Shown here piece after piece: positions 1-7,916 of a stretch of DNA of 39,016 nt. Each line of letters begins with the position of its first letter. The stretch's first letter is position 1. The DNA is from a bacterium. Its GTDB lineage: Bacteria > Babelota > Babeliae > Babelales > JABGSX01. Made by a program: the position numbers and the translations under genes. The DNA lies in assembly GCA_018647505.1 (NCBI GenBank), contig JABGSX010000019.1, positions 1-39,016 of the forward strand, written 5' to 3'. Under the pieces are notes generated by a model. The model did not search any database. It had not been told where the DNA came from and worked only from the letters and a program-made list of their open reading frames with translations.

Positions 1-30
1 AAAATTTTATCTAATACAAGATAAGCCAAG

Positions 31-68
31 AAAAAGTTAACCCCCTGAATGATCAGGGTCATATTAAC
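31..68 (-). terminator. Rho-independent terminator downstream of atpE
   Basis: Read on the minus strand, GTTAA (68-64) pairs with TTAAC (40-36), and inside it CCCTGA pairs with TCAGGG (43-48 with 53-58) around a 4-nt loop. A run of five T (35-31) follows directly. This is the expected layout of an intrinsic terminator for the minus-strand atpE gene. The plus-strand reading has no T tract. Confidence 0.7.
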
Positions 69-99
69 TTCCATACCCATATATTTACACCGCTAAAAG

Positions 100-348
100 T
101 TATTTATTAAAGAAAATCAAAAGTCCAGCAATTAAGAAAGCATACAACGCAGAGGATTCTACAATAGCCATCGAGATCATCATTGTTGTTCGAATTTTGC
201 TTGCACTTTCAGGGTATTTTCCTATGCTCTCACAAGCTTTAGTGCCAATAAGACCCTGTCCTATAGATGGCCCAATAGCTCCAACTCCCATAGCAAATGC
301 TGCTCCCAAATATGCCGCTGCCTTTGCATAAACCATTTCTTCCATCAT
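100..348 (-). CDS. atpE: F1Fo ATP synthase subunit c
   Basis: 82-residue hairpin of two membrane helices, the normal length for the proteolipid that forms the rotor ring of Fo. Helix 1 (about 8-34) is glycine-rich and ends in GPSIGQG. The polar loop contains K44-Y45-P46-E47. Helix 2 carries the ion-binding carboxylate E64 in VESSALY. Q31, E64, S65, S66 and Y69 fall where the Na+ ligands Q32, E65, S66, T67 and Y70 lie in the Ilyobacter tartaricus c-subunit, so sodium coupling is possible. No other atp gene is present immediately upstream, so atpE seems to stand apart from the rest of the Fo/F1 genes, or they lie to the left of the window. A hairpin terminator follows it. The start at 348 or 342 is not resolved. 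Identity is secure; the coupling ion is inference. Confidence 0.93.
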   Translation of the reverse strand: MMEEMVYAKAAAYLGAAFAMGVGAIGPSIGQGLIGTKACESIGKYPESASKIRTTMMISMAIVESSALYAFLIAGLLIFFNK

Positions 349-440
349 ATTACCTTTCTTTCAAAGAAACTTTCCACCCTTATACAGTGTTATTCTACTG
401 CAAAAATAACTTTTTTTACAATGGTACAGTTCAAAGCTCC

Positions 441-1130
441 CTACAAAAGTTCTGCTAGATTGAAAAAGTCCATAATTTTTTCGACGTGTTCTTTCTGCTC
501 TAGCTCGTTATTTTCAAATTCCTTGTCACACTGAAGAATCAGCACAGGGACATTTTTTATAGAATCCGCAACATTATTTTTTTCTACCAACCATTGCTCA
601 TGCTTATCATGCAATTTTTCCAAATAAGATATTGGGACTAAAGACTCCTCACTTCTGTTTCTTTTAACAAGACGTTTGTAACAAGTCTTTGGGTTTGTTT
701 GCAAGTAGATAAATCCATCTGGCTTAACAGAATAACCTTCTGCCAACCATTCAAACCATCCACGGTACAACTCCCACTCCAAGGCCGACATTGTTCCCAT
801 CTCATAACAGTTTTTTGCAAAACAATAACGATCTGTGTGGACAGAGCGCTCAAGAACTTGAACTGGTGAATGTGATTTTTCTGCCATAATTTTCTGTTCA
901 AGAATACGCGTAATAAATGCATAAGATTGGAAAGTATATGCCCATCGAGGAGTATCTTTATAAAAATTCTCAAGCAAGTTGCCAGAGTCTCCAACATTCT
1001 GCCACTTGTCGTGTGGCTCGTAAACAATCTGAGCATTTATATGCTTGCCAACAACACTCAAAAACGTGGACTTGCCGGCCCCTACGTTCCCCTCTACTAT
1101 TAAACATTTTTTTATAGGACAGTACGCCAT
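441..1130 (-). CDS. Deoxynucleoside kinase, dCK/dGK type
   Basis: 229 aa, full length for the family. It phosphorylates deoxynucleosides to monophosphates for dNTP salvage. Visible motifs are the P-loop GNVGAGKS (14-21), E38 of the substrate pocket, TFQ (66-68), ERS (94-96) and an arginine-rich LID (about 153-162), followed by YLEKLHDKHEQWL (169-181), which is strikingly like human deoxycytidine kinase. R75 and D100 match the R104/D133 pair of human dCK that accepts dC, dA and dG. Thymidine-type enzymes such as Drosophila dNK have Met and Ala there, so a dC/dA/dG kinase is more likely than a thymidine kinase. Salvage of this kind suits a host-dependent bacterium. The similarity to metazoan/viral enzymes over typical bacterial dGK/dAK suggests transfer, but this needs a tree. 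Confidence 0.9.
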   Translation of the reverse strand: MAYCPIKKCLIVEGNVGAGKSTFLSVVGKHINAQIVYEPHDKWQNVGDSGNLLENFYKDTPRWAYTFQSYAFITRILEQKIMAEKSHSPVQVLERSVHTDRYCFAKNCYEMGTMSALEWELYRGWFEWLAEGYSVKPDGFIYLQTNPKTCYKRLVKRNRSEESLVPISYLEKLHDKHEQWLVEKNNVADSIKNVPVLILQCDKEFENNELEQKEHVEKIMDFFNLAELL

Positions 1131-1311
1131 TTCTACCCTTTATCAAAAAGTAAAATCTACCCTAAAACTCACACTCCCCTTAGAGTAACGACGACTTTTG
1201 TTACATGCAATATTAAAATAAAAAAACATTTATTTTTTTTATCAAACAAACGTTTATAACGCATTTTTCATTTGGTTACTTTATAAATGTTGGAATTAAA
1301 GCCATATTTTT

Positions 1312-1327
1312 GTAAACTATTGTTTAC
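1312..1327. promoter_or_regulatory. Perfect inverted repeat upstream of the outer-membrane-like gene
   Basis: GTAAAC (1312-1317), a 4-nt spacer and GTTTAC (1322-1327) form a perfect dyad about 100 bases upstream of the ATG at 1430, inside the 299-base divergent gap between the kinase gene and that gene. It has the size of an operator half-site pair, but no regulator is recognised. The rest of the gap is AT-rich and I see no RNA gene in it. Confidence 0.3.
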
Positions 1328-1429
1328 GATTAGTTGTAAATGGAAGAGTAGAATTCGTTTTTAAACAACACATTGCAATCAAAAATCTAATCTGAAATTC
1401 TAAAAATTTAAAAAGTGGAAAAAGTATAT

Positions 1430-3082
1430 ATGAATTTTAAAAAAAGTTTTTTTGTATCTCTGGTAGTCATTAGTTTATTTTCTTTCAATTTATTACCACA
1501 GGCAAGCGAAGAAGAGCGAAAGTTTTTAGAAGAGTTTGATAATGATACATTTGACGAAAATCTTTACAACGCAACACGGGTCGCATCTACCCCAGAAGAA
1601 GAAACTCTTGAATATTTGCAAATCGTCGCTGATTTTATAGCAGAGCCACTTTACAAAAAAAGCAACGAACTCAATTCTAGATTTGTAACAGATTTACCTC
1701 ATTTAAGAACTTTTCCACTGTTCAAGTATGGCGGCGCAATATCTATGAACTTTTTTTACAACAAAACAAACAACATATTTTTAACAGAATCATCCCCCTA
1801 TATCTCATCATATTTGAATCTTGAAATTTCTGAACCAAAAAAAGACCTAGGGGTTATTTTTGATTCTATTGATAGCATCAATTACGACTCTGGTCTTTTC
1901 GAAAAGGATCTAACCAGAGTGTTACCACTCGTAGCAGCTACAAAAGTAGAAGAACGTAGAGCCGGCTTTATGATACAAGGACTAAAAAAATTAGAAAACA
2001 TCAACTTAGGATTCAAGGTCCCTCTTTATTACACAGAACGAAATTATTATTTTACCGATGCAGAGTTAGAACGCCTTGAGGCAGAACCATTGTTCAGACG
2101 AAAAAAAACGAGAGCTTACAACACAAACATTGAGTCTGAAGAAAAAAACGTAAGTAACTTTCAGTACCAGCACTTTGTAAGTGATAAAATTGGGTTTGGC
2201 GATGCACGCATTATGCTTGGATACCAAATAAAAGACGGAGAACCCTTTAAATGGACTGTAGGCGCCGAGCTAACTTTACCAACAGCTTTCTTATTATCAA
2301 AAGGAGTAATAGGAAAAACATTTTTGCCAGAACACTATGAACAAGAACAATGTACAATCATAACAGAAAATCTTGTTGATTATTTATCGGCAACCAGCGG
2401 CTCTATTGAAGAAGACAATGCAGCATCAAAACTTGGAGATGATGTACAGACTTTTTCCTTTAACGCAATTGACAGGCTTGCTTCAATGTTACTAGAAAGT
2501 CCATTGGGAAACAATAATCATGTGGAGCTTTGCCTATACAGTCAATTCCAATTTGAATGTGACTACGACATTATTTTGCACAACAACACTTCTATTAGCT
2601 ACATATTTCCAAAAAGAAGAAAGCGGTTTTTCGTTTTAAGTCAGAATCAAGACAACTTTCCAGCGTATGACGATGGCAGAACAGCTAGCCAAACAAAAGA
2701 ATATCTTAAGTACTACGAAAACCACATTGTACAAAAATTTTTCCCAGAACCACTAAAAACAACCGTGTGGCCAGGAATAAAACTAAACTCTACAAGCACC
2801 TTAGAATACAAAAAAAACATATGGAGTTTCTGTTGTGGAGTTGATTTTTGGTTACAAACAAAAGAAAGACTATCTAATATTGAAGCACCAAAAGTTATGC
2901 TCCCAAGAATAGATGCCGAAACAGCGAAAAGACCATTTGGATTTCAGGCAAAATTACTAGGAGCGATAAAGCGCGAAGTTAAGGAATGTTCCTGGTGGAA
3001 AATCTCAGCAGACATTACCTGCGCCAACTCAGGAATTGGCAAAGACTACTCATTAATGCTAGAATATGGCGTCAATTTGTAG
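1430..3082 (+). CDS. Putative outer-membrane or surface protein with signal peptide
   Basis: About 550 aa. I chose the ATG at 1430 over an in-frame GTG at 1415 because GGAAAAAG lies just upstream and the protein then begins with a clean signal peptide (basic MNFKK, hydrophobic core to about residue 22, then QAS before an acidic mature start). The mature protein has alternating hydrophobic/polar stretches rich in Tyr, Phe, Trp and Asn (for example FKYGGAISMNFFYN and FKWTVGAELTLPTA) and ends in a strand-like LMLEYGVNL, as expected for an outer-membrane beta-barrel. I recognise no named family. It is followed after 42 bases by another secreted-protein gene. The outer-membrane assignment is inference from composition only. 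Confidence 0.6.
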   Translation: MNFKKSFFVSLVVISLFSFNLLPQASEEERKFLEEFDNDTFDENLYNATRVASTPEEETLEYLQIVADFIAEPLYKKSNELNSRFVTDLPHLRTFPLFKYGGAISMNFFYNKTNNIFLTESSPYISSYLNLEISEPKKDLGVIFDSIDSINYDSGLFEKDLTRVLPLVAATKVEERRAGFMIQGLKKLENINLGFKVPLYYTERNYYFTDAELERLEAEPLFRRKKTRAYNTNIESEEKNVSNFQYQHFVSDKIGFGDARIMLGYQIKDGEPFKWTVGAELTLPTAFLLSKGVIGKTFLPEHYEQEQCTIITENLVDYLSATSGSIEEDNAASKLGDDVQTFSFNAIDRLASMLLESPLGNNNHVELCLYSQFQFECDYDIILHNNTSISYIFPKRRKRFFVLSQNQDNFPAYDDGRTASQTKEYLKYYENHIVQKFFPEPLKTTVWPGIKLNSTSTLEYKKNIWSFCCGVDFWLQTKERLSNIEAPKVMLPRIDAETAKRPFGFQAKLLGAIKREVKECSWWKISADITCANSGIGKDYSLMLEYGVNL

Positions 3083-3124
3083 TACTTGTTGGTTCTAAAT
3101 ATTTTTCTATTTAAGGAGTTTTAA

Positions 3125-3703
3125 ATGAAAAAAATCATGTCTTTAGTTTGCATGTTTTTGTTGCTTCAAAACTTCCAAGTTTGTGCTTCAAAGCCTATGA
3201 TATTTAAGCTAAAGCACCATTTTTTGAACAAGTTAGATGGTTTAAAAAAAGGCGTAGATGCTGAAACGATAATGTTTATCCGAAACATCGTTTCAAACAT
3301 TGACCAAATGCATAAAGAGCCTATTTACGACTTTGAAAACAAAAAATATAATCTTTCTCAATTGATTGAAATTGAAAGAGCTGTTCCATCGGCGAGTCTT
3401 ACAAAATGTCTTGAGGAAGCCAAAGAAAAATTTGGAAATCTTGTAGACAGATTTTTAAAAACAATACAAAGCAACAAAAAATTTGTCATTGAATTAATAA
3501 AAGAATCATGTGACCTAAGAAATAAACCAAAAAGCTTTCTGCTTAATTGGTCACAAACAAGTGACGAAAGAAAATTATTTGACGAAAATATCCAATCGTT
3601 TGAATCGTTTTCAACTTTTTGCGTGGACCTTAGATATTTCTTGGTGGACCTTATGTACAGCTGCCCAAAAGGATGGAAACAATACGTAGAATGGAACAAA
3701 TAA
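3125..3703 (+). CDS. Small secreted protein of unknown function
   Basis: 192 aa with a strong Shine-Dalgarno (AAGGAG, 7 bases before the ATG) and a signal peptide of about 21 residues ending in CAS. The mature part is mostly helical by composition and Lys/Phe-rich, with no recognisable motif. It lies between the outer-membrane-like gene and recD2 and is 6 bases from the latter, so the three may be co-transcribed. No function can be assigned. Confidence 0.6.
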   Translation: MKKIMSLVCMFLLLQNFQVCASKPMIFKLKHHFLNKLDGLKKGVDAETIMFIRNIVSNIDQMHKEPIYDFENKKYNLSQLIEIERAVPSASLTKCLEEAKEKFGNLVDRFLKTIQSNKKFVIELIKESCDLRNKPKSFLLNWSQTSDERKLFDENIQSFESFSTFCVDLRYFLVDLMYSCPKGWKQYVEWNK

Positions 3704-3709
3704 TAAACA

Positions 3710-5911
3710 ATGGATCATAAGCCTACTGTAGAAATAGATGAAATTATCGGAATTATAGAAAGATTTCTATTTCAAAGCCCTGAAAACGGTTTCTGTGTTT
3801 TTGTTCTCACACACAAAAAAAATGAACCTGTTACAGTTCGTGGCACACTTCCAAATATATCTGCCGGACAACAGGTTACTCTACAGGGGGTTTGGGTGAT
3901 GCACCCAAAATTTGGCAAACAATTCGAAGCTAACAAATGCACAACATCTTTGCCCACAAGCGTAGTGGGGTTAAAAAAATATCTTGGATCTGGCCTTATT
4001 AAGGGAATAGGAAAGATTTACGCTGAAAAGCTTGTAAATCATTTTGGTATGGATGTTCTTGAGGTTATAGACAAAACACCTTTTCGACTTAAAGAGGTTC
4101 CTGGAATTGGTCATGGTAGGGTTTCAAAAATTGCAACAGCATGGAAAGACCAAAAATCTATAGCCAACATTATGGTTTTTTTACAGGAAAAAGATATTTC
4201 TCCTGCTCTTGCTACAAAAATTTACAAAAAGTATGGACAACAGTCATTAGAAATTCTACAAGAAAACCCATATCGGCTCGCAGATGAAATGTGGGGAATA
4301 GGCTTTAAAACAGCCGACACTTTGGCACAAAAAATGGGATTTGATCAAACCTCTGTAAAACGATTTAGAGCAGGCATTCTGTTTACAATAACACAAGGGA
4401 CAAACACGGGAAACCTATACGTTGAGCTTCAAAAACTACGCGAAAACACCTGCAAACTTTTGGAACTTAATCTAAGTGAACATGAACCTAAAATAAAACA
4501 TGCATTGCACGAACTTTATGACGAAGAAAAAATTAAATTATTGACCCACGATGACAAGCATTACATTACACTTTCACAATATTATTACACAGAAAAAGGT
4601 GTCTCTAAAAAAATAAAAAAACTTCTAGACTACGAAAGTAAATATACTTTTGATCTAAACGAAATGTACCAATTTGTTAGAACAAAACAAAATGAATACG
4701 ACGTAGAACTTGAAGAAGAACAACAAAAAGGTATTCTTTCATGTCTAGAAAATAAAATAAGCATTATTACCGGTGGACCAGGAACAGGAAAAACGACTTT
4801 AATCAAAAAGCTACTGACAGTTTTAGAAAATCATAAGCTCCAATACAAACTTGCTGCCCCAACGGGACGCGCCGCAAAACGCATGTTTGAAGGTACAAGA
4901 AGAACAGCATATACAATTCATCGCCTTTTAGAATTTGATTTTACCAACATGGGTTTTAAATATAATGAGCAAAACACTCTAAAAATTGATTTTTTAATAA
5001 TAGATGAAGCATCTATGATAGACATTTTTTTAGCGCATGGACTACTTAAAGCATTGCCATACAACACACACATCGTATTCATTGGAGACGTTGACCAACT
5101 TCCATCTGTTGGTGCTGGAAACTTTTTGAATGATCTTATTTCAAGCGAACTTGTAAATACAACAAGGTTAAATAAAATATTCAGACAAGCACAAGGAAGC
5201 CTGATTACTGTTAATGCACACAGAATTAATAAAGGTGAATTTCCAACTTCATATATGTCAGGAACAAAAAAGGATTTTATTTTTATCAAAGAAGAAAATC
5301 CAGAAAAAATTCCTTCGCACTTGCAAACAATTTTTAAAGACAAGTTACCAAAGTCAGGAATTTTGCCTAAAGATACAATTGTATTATCCCCCATGCACAG
5401 GGGTGCTGCAGGTACACAGAAAATAAATTATGACGTTCAGACAATGCTTAATAACCCCAAAAAGCCTAAACAAATTACATATTCCGGAACAGCATTTCGG
5501 ACTTTAGACCCTGTTATGCAAATCCGAAACAACTACGACAAAAACGTATTTAACGGTGATATAGGATTTATTCAAGATATAGACTTTGAAGAACGAGAAC
5601 TTATTGTAACATTCGATACTCGAATTGTTCGTTACGGATTTGATGAAATGAACGAAATTGTTTTATCTTACGCCATTTCCATTCACAAAAGCCAAGGATC
5701 GGAATATCCAGCAGTAATTGTGCCAATTTTCGTACAACATTTTACTTTATTACAAAGAAATTTAATATACACAGCCGTTACACGAGCTAAAAAAATGTGT
5801 ATATTTATAGGACAAGTTAAGGCTTTAGCTATAGCTATAAAAAATAATAAAGGCATAAATCGCCAAACTTTTTTGAAAGAATTTTTAACAACAGACCTTG
5901 AGTGCCGATGA
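3710..5911 (+). CDS. recD2: RecD2-type ATP-dependent 5'-3' DNA helicase
   Basis: 733 aa superfamily 1B helicase. The N-terminal part (1-330) has the OB-like start and helix-hairpin-helix repeats (for example VPGIGHGRV, 130-138; WGIGFKTAD, 195-203) typical of RecD2 rather than RecBCD-RecD. The motor has Walker A GGPGTGKT (355-362), APTGRAAKR (383-391), Walker B IDEAS (431-435), motif III IGDVDQLPSVGAG (458-470) and the C-terminal SIHKSQGSEYP box. RecD2 acts alone in DNA repair and replication-fork maintenance in bacteria lacking RecBC. The ribosome-binding site is weak and the start lies 6 bases after the preceding stop, suggesting coupling. The stop overlaps the start of the next gene as ATGA. 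Confidence 0.95.
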   Translation: MDHKPTVEIDEIIGIIERFLFQSPENGFCVFVLTHKKNEPVTVRGTLPNISAGQQVTLQGVWVMHPKFGKQFEANKCTTSLPTSVVGLKKYLGSGLIKGIGKIYAEKLVNHFGMDVLEVIDKTPFRLKEVPGIGHGRVSKIATAWKDQKSIANIMVFLQEKDISPALATKIYKKYGQQSLEILQENPYRLADEMWGIGFKTADTLAQKMGFDQTSVKRFRAGILFTITQGTNTGNLYVELQKLRENTCKLLELNLSEHEPKIKHALHELYDEEKIKLLTHDDKHYITLSQYYYTEKGVSKKIKKLLDYESKYTFDLNEMYQFVRTKQNEYDVELEEEQQKGILSCLENKISIITGGPGTGKTTLIKKLLTVLENHKLQYKLAAPTGRAAKRMFEGTRRTAYTIHRLLEFDFTNMGFKYNEQNTLKIDFLIIDEASMIDIFLAHGLLKALPYNTHIVFIGDVDQLPSVGAGNFLNDLISSELVNTTRLNKIFRQAQGSLITVNAHRINKGEFPTSYMSGTKKDFIFIKEENPEKIPSHLQTIFKDKLPKSGILPKDTIVLSPMHRGAAGTQKINYDVQTMLNNPKKPKQITYSGTAFRTLDPVMQIRNNYDKNVFNGDIGFIQDIDFEERELIVTFDTRIVRYGFDEMNEIVLSYAISIHKSQGSEYPAVIVPIFVQHFTLLQRNLIYTAVTRAKKMCIFIGQVKALAIAIKNNKGINRQTFLKEFLTTDLECR

Positions 5912-6585
5912 CAGTTAAGTTTATAAATTTAAAATTTTTCATTTTCTTGTTTGCAGCTTTTCACTTGCACTATTTATACCCACAAAAAACCATTTCCATA
6001 ATGCTTGACCCTTCGGGTGACGCAAAACATACGGGTAGAATAATAGGTGAAACCTTTGAACGAGGTGTTACTCTTCAGTTTACAGAAGAGTTAAAAACTA
6101 TTTTGGAAAAGCGAAACAAAAATATTAGGGTAATTCTTACTCGTTTTCCAGGGGAAACATTGGAGCCTCTTCAGAATGCAAGCTTTGCAAACAGACTGGA
6201 CACAGATTATTTTGTAAGCATAATGTTCTATCAAGAAAAAAAAGAACGCGCAGAGCTTAGCATGTACCATTTTATGTCTCAACCAACAGACATATGGCAA
6301 AAAAATTTAAACCCTCTTAACTTTTATCCATACGACAAAGCACACCTTATTCAAATTTCAAAAAGCAAGTCATTTGGAGAAGAAATAGAAAAAATATTTA
6401 AAAGCAAAAACTTCCGAACAATATTTAATTACAACGGTTTTTTTGGAATTCCAGCAAAACCTCTTATTGGCGTTAAAGCTCCATCTATAGCCATTGAAGT
6501 CGGGCTAATGCAAAAGGATGATTGGAAAAAGTTCTTGGGCCCATTTGTATTTGCATTGGAATCTGTATTAGGTAATACAAAATGA
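5908..6585 (+). CDS. Exported Amidase_3-like protein with missing zinc ligands
   Basis: 225 aa from the ATG at 5908, which overlaps the recD2 stop (ATGA). An N-terminal hydrophobic segment (about 5-23) is a signal peptide or anchor. The rest follows the N-acetylmuramoyl-L-alanine amidase (AmiC/CwlO-type, Amidase_3) pattern: IMLDPSGD where active enzymes have DPGHGG, a conserved glutamate in ERGVTLQ (E51), VILTR near 75-79, FANRLDTDYFVSIMF where active enzymes have SIHAN, and IAIEVG (E197) near the end. Both glutamates are kept but the two zinc-binding histidines are replaced (Gly37, Met106). It may therefore be a non-catalytic peptidoglycan-binding or regulatory homologue. The next gene is GerMN-like, a pairing seen with real amidases. 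Confidence 0.65.
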   Translation: MTVKFINLKFFIFLFAAFHLHYLYPQKTISIMLDPSGDAKHTGRIIGETFERGVTLQFTEELKTILEKRNKNIRVILTRFPGETLEPLQNASFANRLDTDYFVSIMFYQEKKERAELSMYHFMSQPTDIWQKNLNPLNFYPYDKAHLIQISKSKSFGEEIEKIFKSKNFRTIFNYNGFFGIPAKPLIGVKAPSIAIEVGLMQKDDWKKFLGPFVFALESVLGNTK

Positions 6586-7133
6586 ATAAACTATTTTTTA
6601 TTTTTGGTCTTACAACCACATGCCTGTTAGGCGGACTACTGGTATACGCAATAGCACATGACTGGATAATTATACGGTTACCCAGCAATATTTCTGAATA
6701 TCAACCAATAGTAGAGCCAACAATAAAAAGAAAAAATGTTACCCTTTCATTTTGGCACGAAAACAAATGGGAACATGAAGCTGTACAAATTATTTGGTCA
6801 AATAAAGAAGAACAAAATATAAAAAATCTTGGAAATAAATTGCTTAACCTTCTGGATGAAGAAGGAGTTATGGAGAAAAAAGTTACAATACAATCTGTCG
6901 CCTTAACAAATACAAAAACAGAATGTTACGTATCATTAGATCAAGATCCATTTGCAAAAGAAACATCAACATATCGAAAATGGATGTTGATAGAAAGCTT
7001 GCTAAAGACACTTAGAGAAAACGGAACATCCATGCAAGGAATATTCTTTTTGGTCCATCACAAAACACTCAATGACGACCATTTAGACTTTACCAACGCA
7101 TGGCCAATTCAAGGGTTTATACAACAAACATGA
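6582..7133 (+). CDS. Membrane-anchored GerMN-like protein
   Basis: 183 aa, overlapping the preceding gene by ATGA. One N-terminal transmembrane segment (about 5-25) is followed by an extracytoplasmic domain with the GerMN order: a strand VTLSFWHEN, a helix around 88-106, KVTIQSVAL, a strand with YVSLDQDPF at the place of the usual YVDFS, a helix KWMLIESLLKTLREN and a strand IFFLVHHKTL before a closing loop. GerMN domains are found in envelope and peptidoglycan-associated proteins. Its tight coupling to the amidase-like gene supports a joint envelope role. The assignment rests on pattern only and is moderate. Confidence 0.55.
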   Translation: MNKLFFIFGLTTTCLLGGLLVYAIAHDWIIIRLPSNISEYQPIVEPTIKRKNVTLSFWHENKWEHEAVQIIWSNKEEQNIKNLGNKLLNLLDEEGVMEKKVTIQSVALTNTKTECYVSLDQDPFAKETSTYRKWMLIESLLKTLRENGTSMQGIFFLVHHKTLNDDHLDFTNAWPIQGFIQQT

Positions 7134-7153
7134 TTCATTTAGGGGAAAAAATT

Positions 7154-7483
7154 ATGAATAAACAAAAACTTTTATTTTTACTATCTGTTTCTATTTTTTC
7201 ATGCATCACAATAAAAGCATCAGATTGGCCTTACGGAACTCCGCAAGCAAGAATAAAAGCATGGGGAGATGAGGCGAGACTTCATAGATTTTTTGCTGAA
7301 GTTGCTGTTGCACAAGGGGAATTTAATGAAGCAAATTTTAAAAGAATACAAGCAGAATTTGCAAAATCACTTGAAGAATTCAGGTTACAGCTAATTTATG
7401 CACGAGAATGTTCTGAAGTTGACACCTTCTCTGAAACTATTGCTAGAATTGACGGTATTCTTATAAATTATAGGGTAAACTAA
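7154..7483 (+). CDS. Small secreted protein of unknown function
   Basis: 109 aa from the ATG at 7154, chosen because AGGGGA lies 8 bases upstream and the protein then starts with a signal peptide (MNKQKLL, core to about 18, cleavage near IKAS). Upstream in-frame starts would run back into the GerMN-like gene. The mature part is a helical, charged segment of about 85 residues with no cysteine pairs beyond one Cys near the end. No family is recognised. The gene after it, 34 bases downstream, is another small secreted protein. Confidence 0.55.
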   Translation: MNKQKLLFLLSVSIFSCITIKASDWPYGTPQARIKAWGDEARLHRFFAEVAVAQGEFNEANFKRIQAEFAKSLEEFRLQLIYARECSEVDTFSETIARIDGILINYRVN

Positions 7484-7517
7484 AGCTAAACATAAAAAAC
7501 AAGGAAGTATTAAAAAA

Positions 7518-7916
7518 ATGAAAAAGAGAATATTCCTATTAGCTTGTATTTTAGTATTTTGCAAAAACAACACAATGCCAGGACATCTTACAGTTGACAC
7601 AGGACTTGGAGACGATTTAACAACATTTTCAGAGTCGCCAAGAGGCCTTTCAACTCCAACAAAAAGAATTGAAACTCTAAGGTCTAGAAGGCTTTTTTTG
7701 AATCAAAACTTTCACAGATATACTAGAATGCAAAAAATAGAAGCAAAAAGAACGACAAAATTAATTGGATTACTTATTAAGTGGGAAAAAGATAGGAAAA
7801 GATTAATAAGTCGCCAAGATTCAGCAGAAAATAATAGACAATATAGAATAGCAACATTGTGGTTAGAAAAAACAGAAGAAAAAATGGATAACGTTTACAG
7901 GTTGTTGTACCCATAA
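7518..7916 (+). CDS. Small secreted basic protein of unknown function
   Basis: 132 aa with AAGGAAG upstream of the ATG and a hydrophobic leader (residues 4-15, LLACILVFC; a lipobox is possible but poor). The mature part is basic and predicted helical (many Arg, Lys, Gln), including KRIETLRSRRLFLNQNF and a C-terminal helix. Its stop overlaps the next ATG as TAATG, so translation of the ABC-F gene is probably coupled to it. No function can be assigned. Confidence 0.5.
   Translation: MKKRIFLLACILVFCKNNTMPGHLTVDTGLGDDLTTFSESPRGLSTPTKRIETLRSRRLFLNQNFHRYTRMQKIEAKRTTKLIGLLIKWEKDRKRLISRQDSAENNRQYRIATLWLEKTEEKMDNVYRLLYP

Noticed and set aside
4918-5394. A 158-codon minus-strand open frame inside recD2
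   Set aside because: It is antisense to a well-conserved helicase region, has no ribosome-binding site and no recognisable product.
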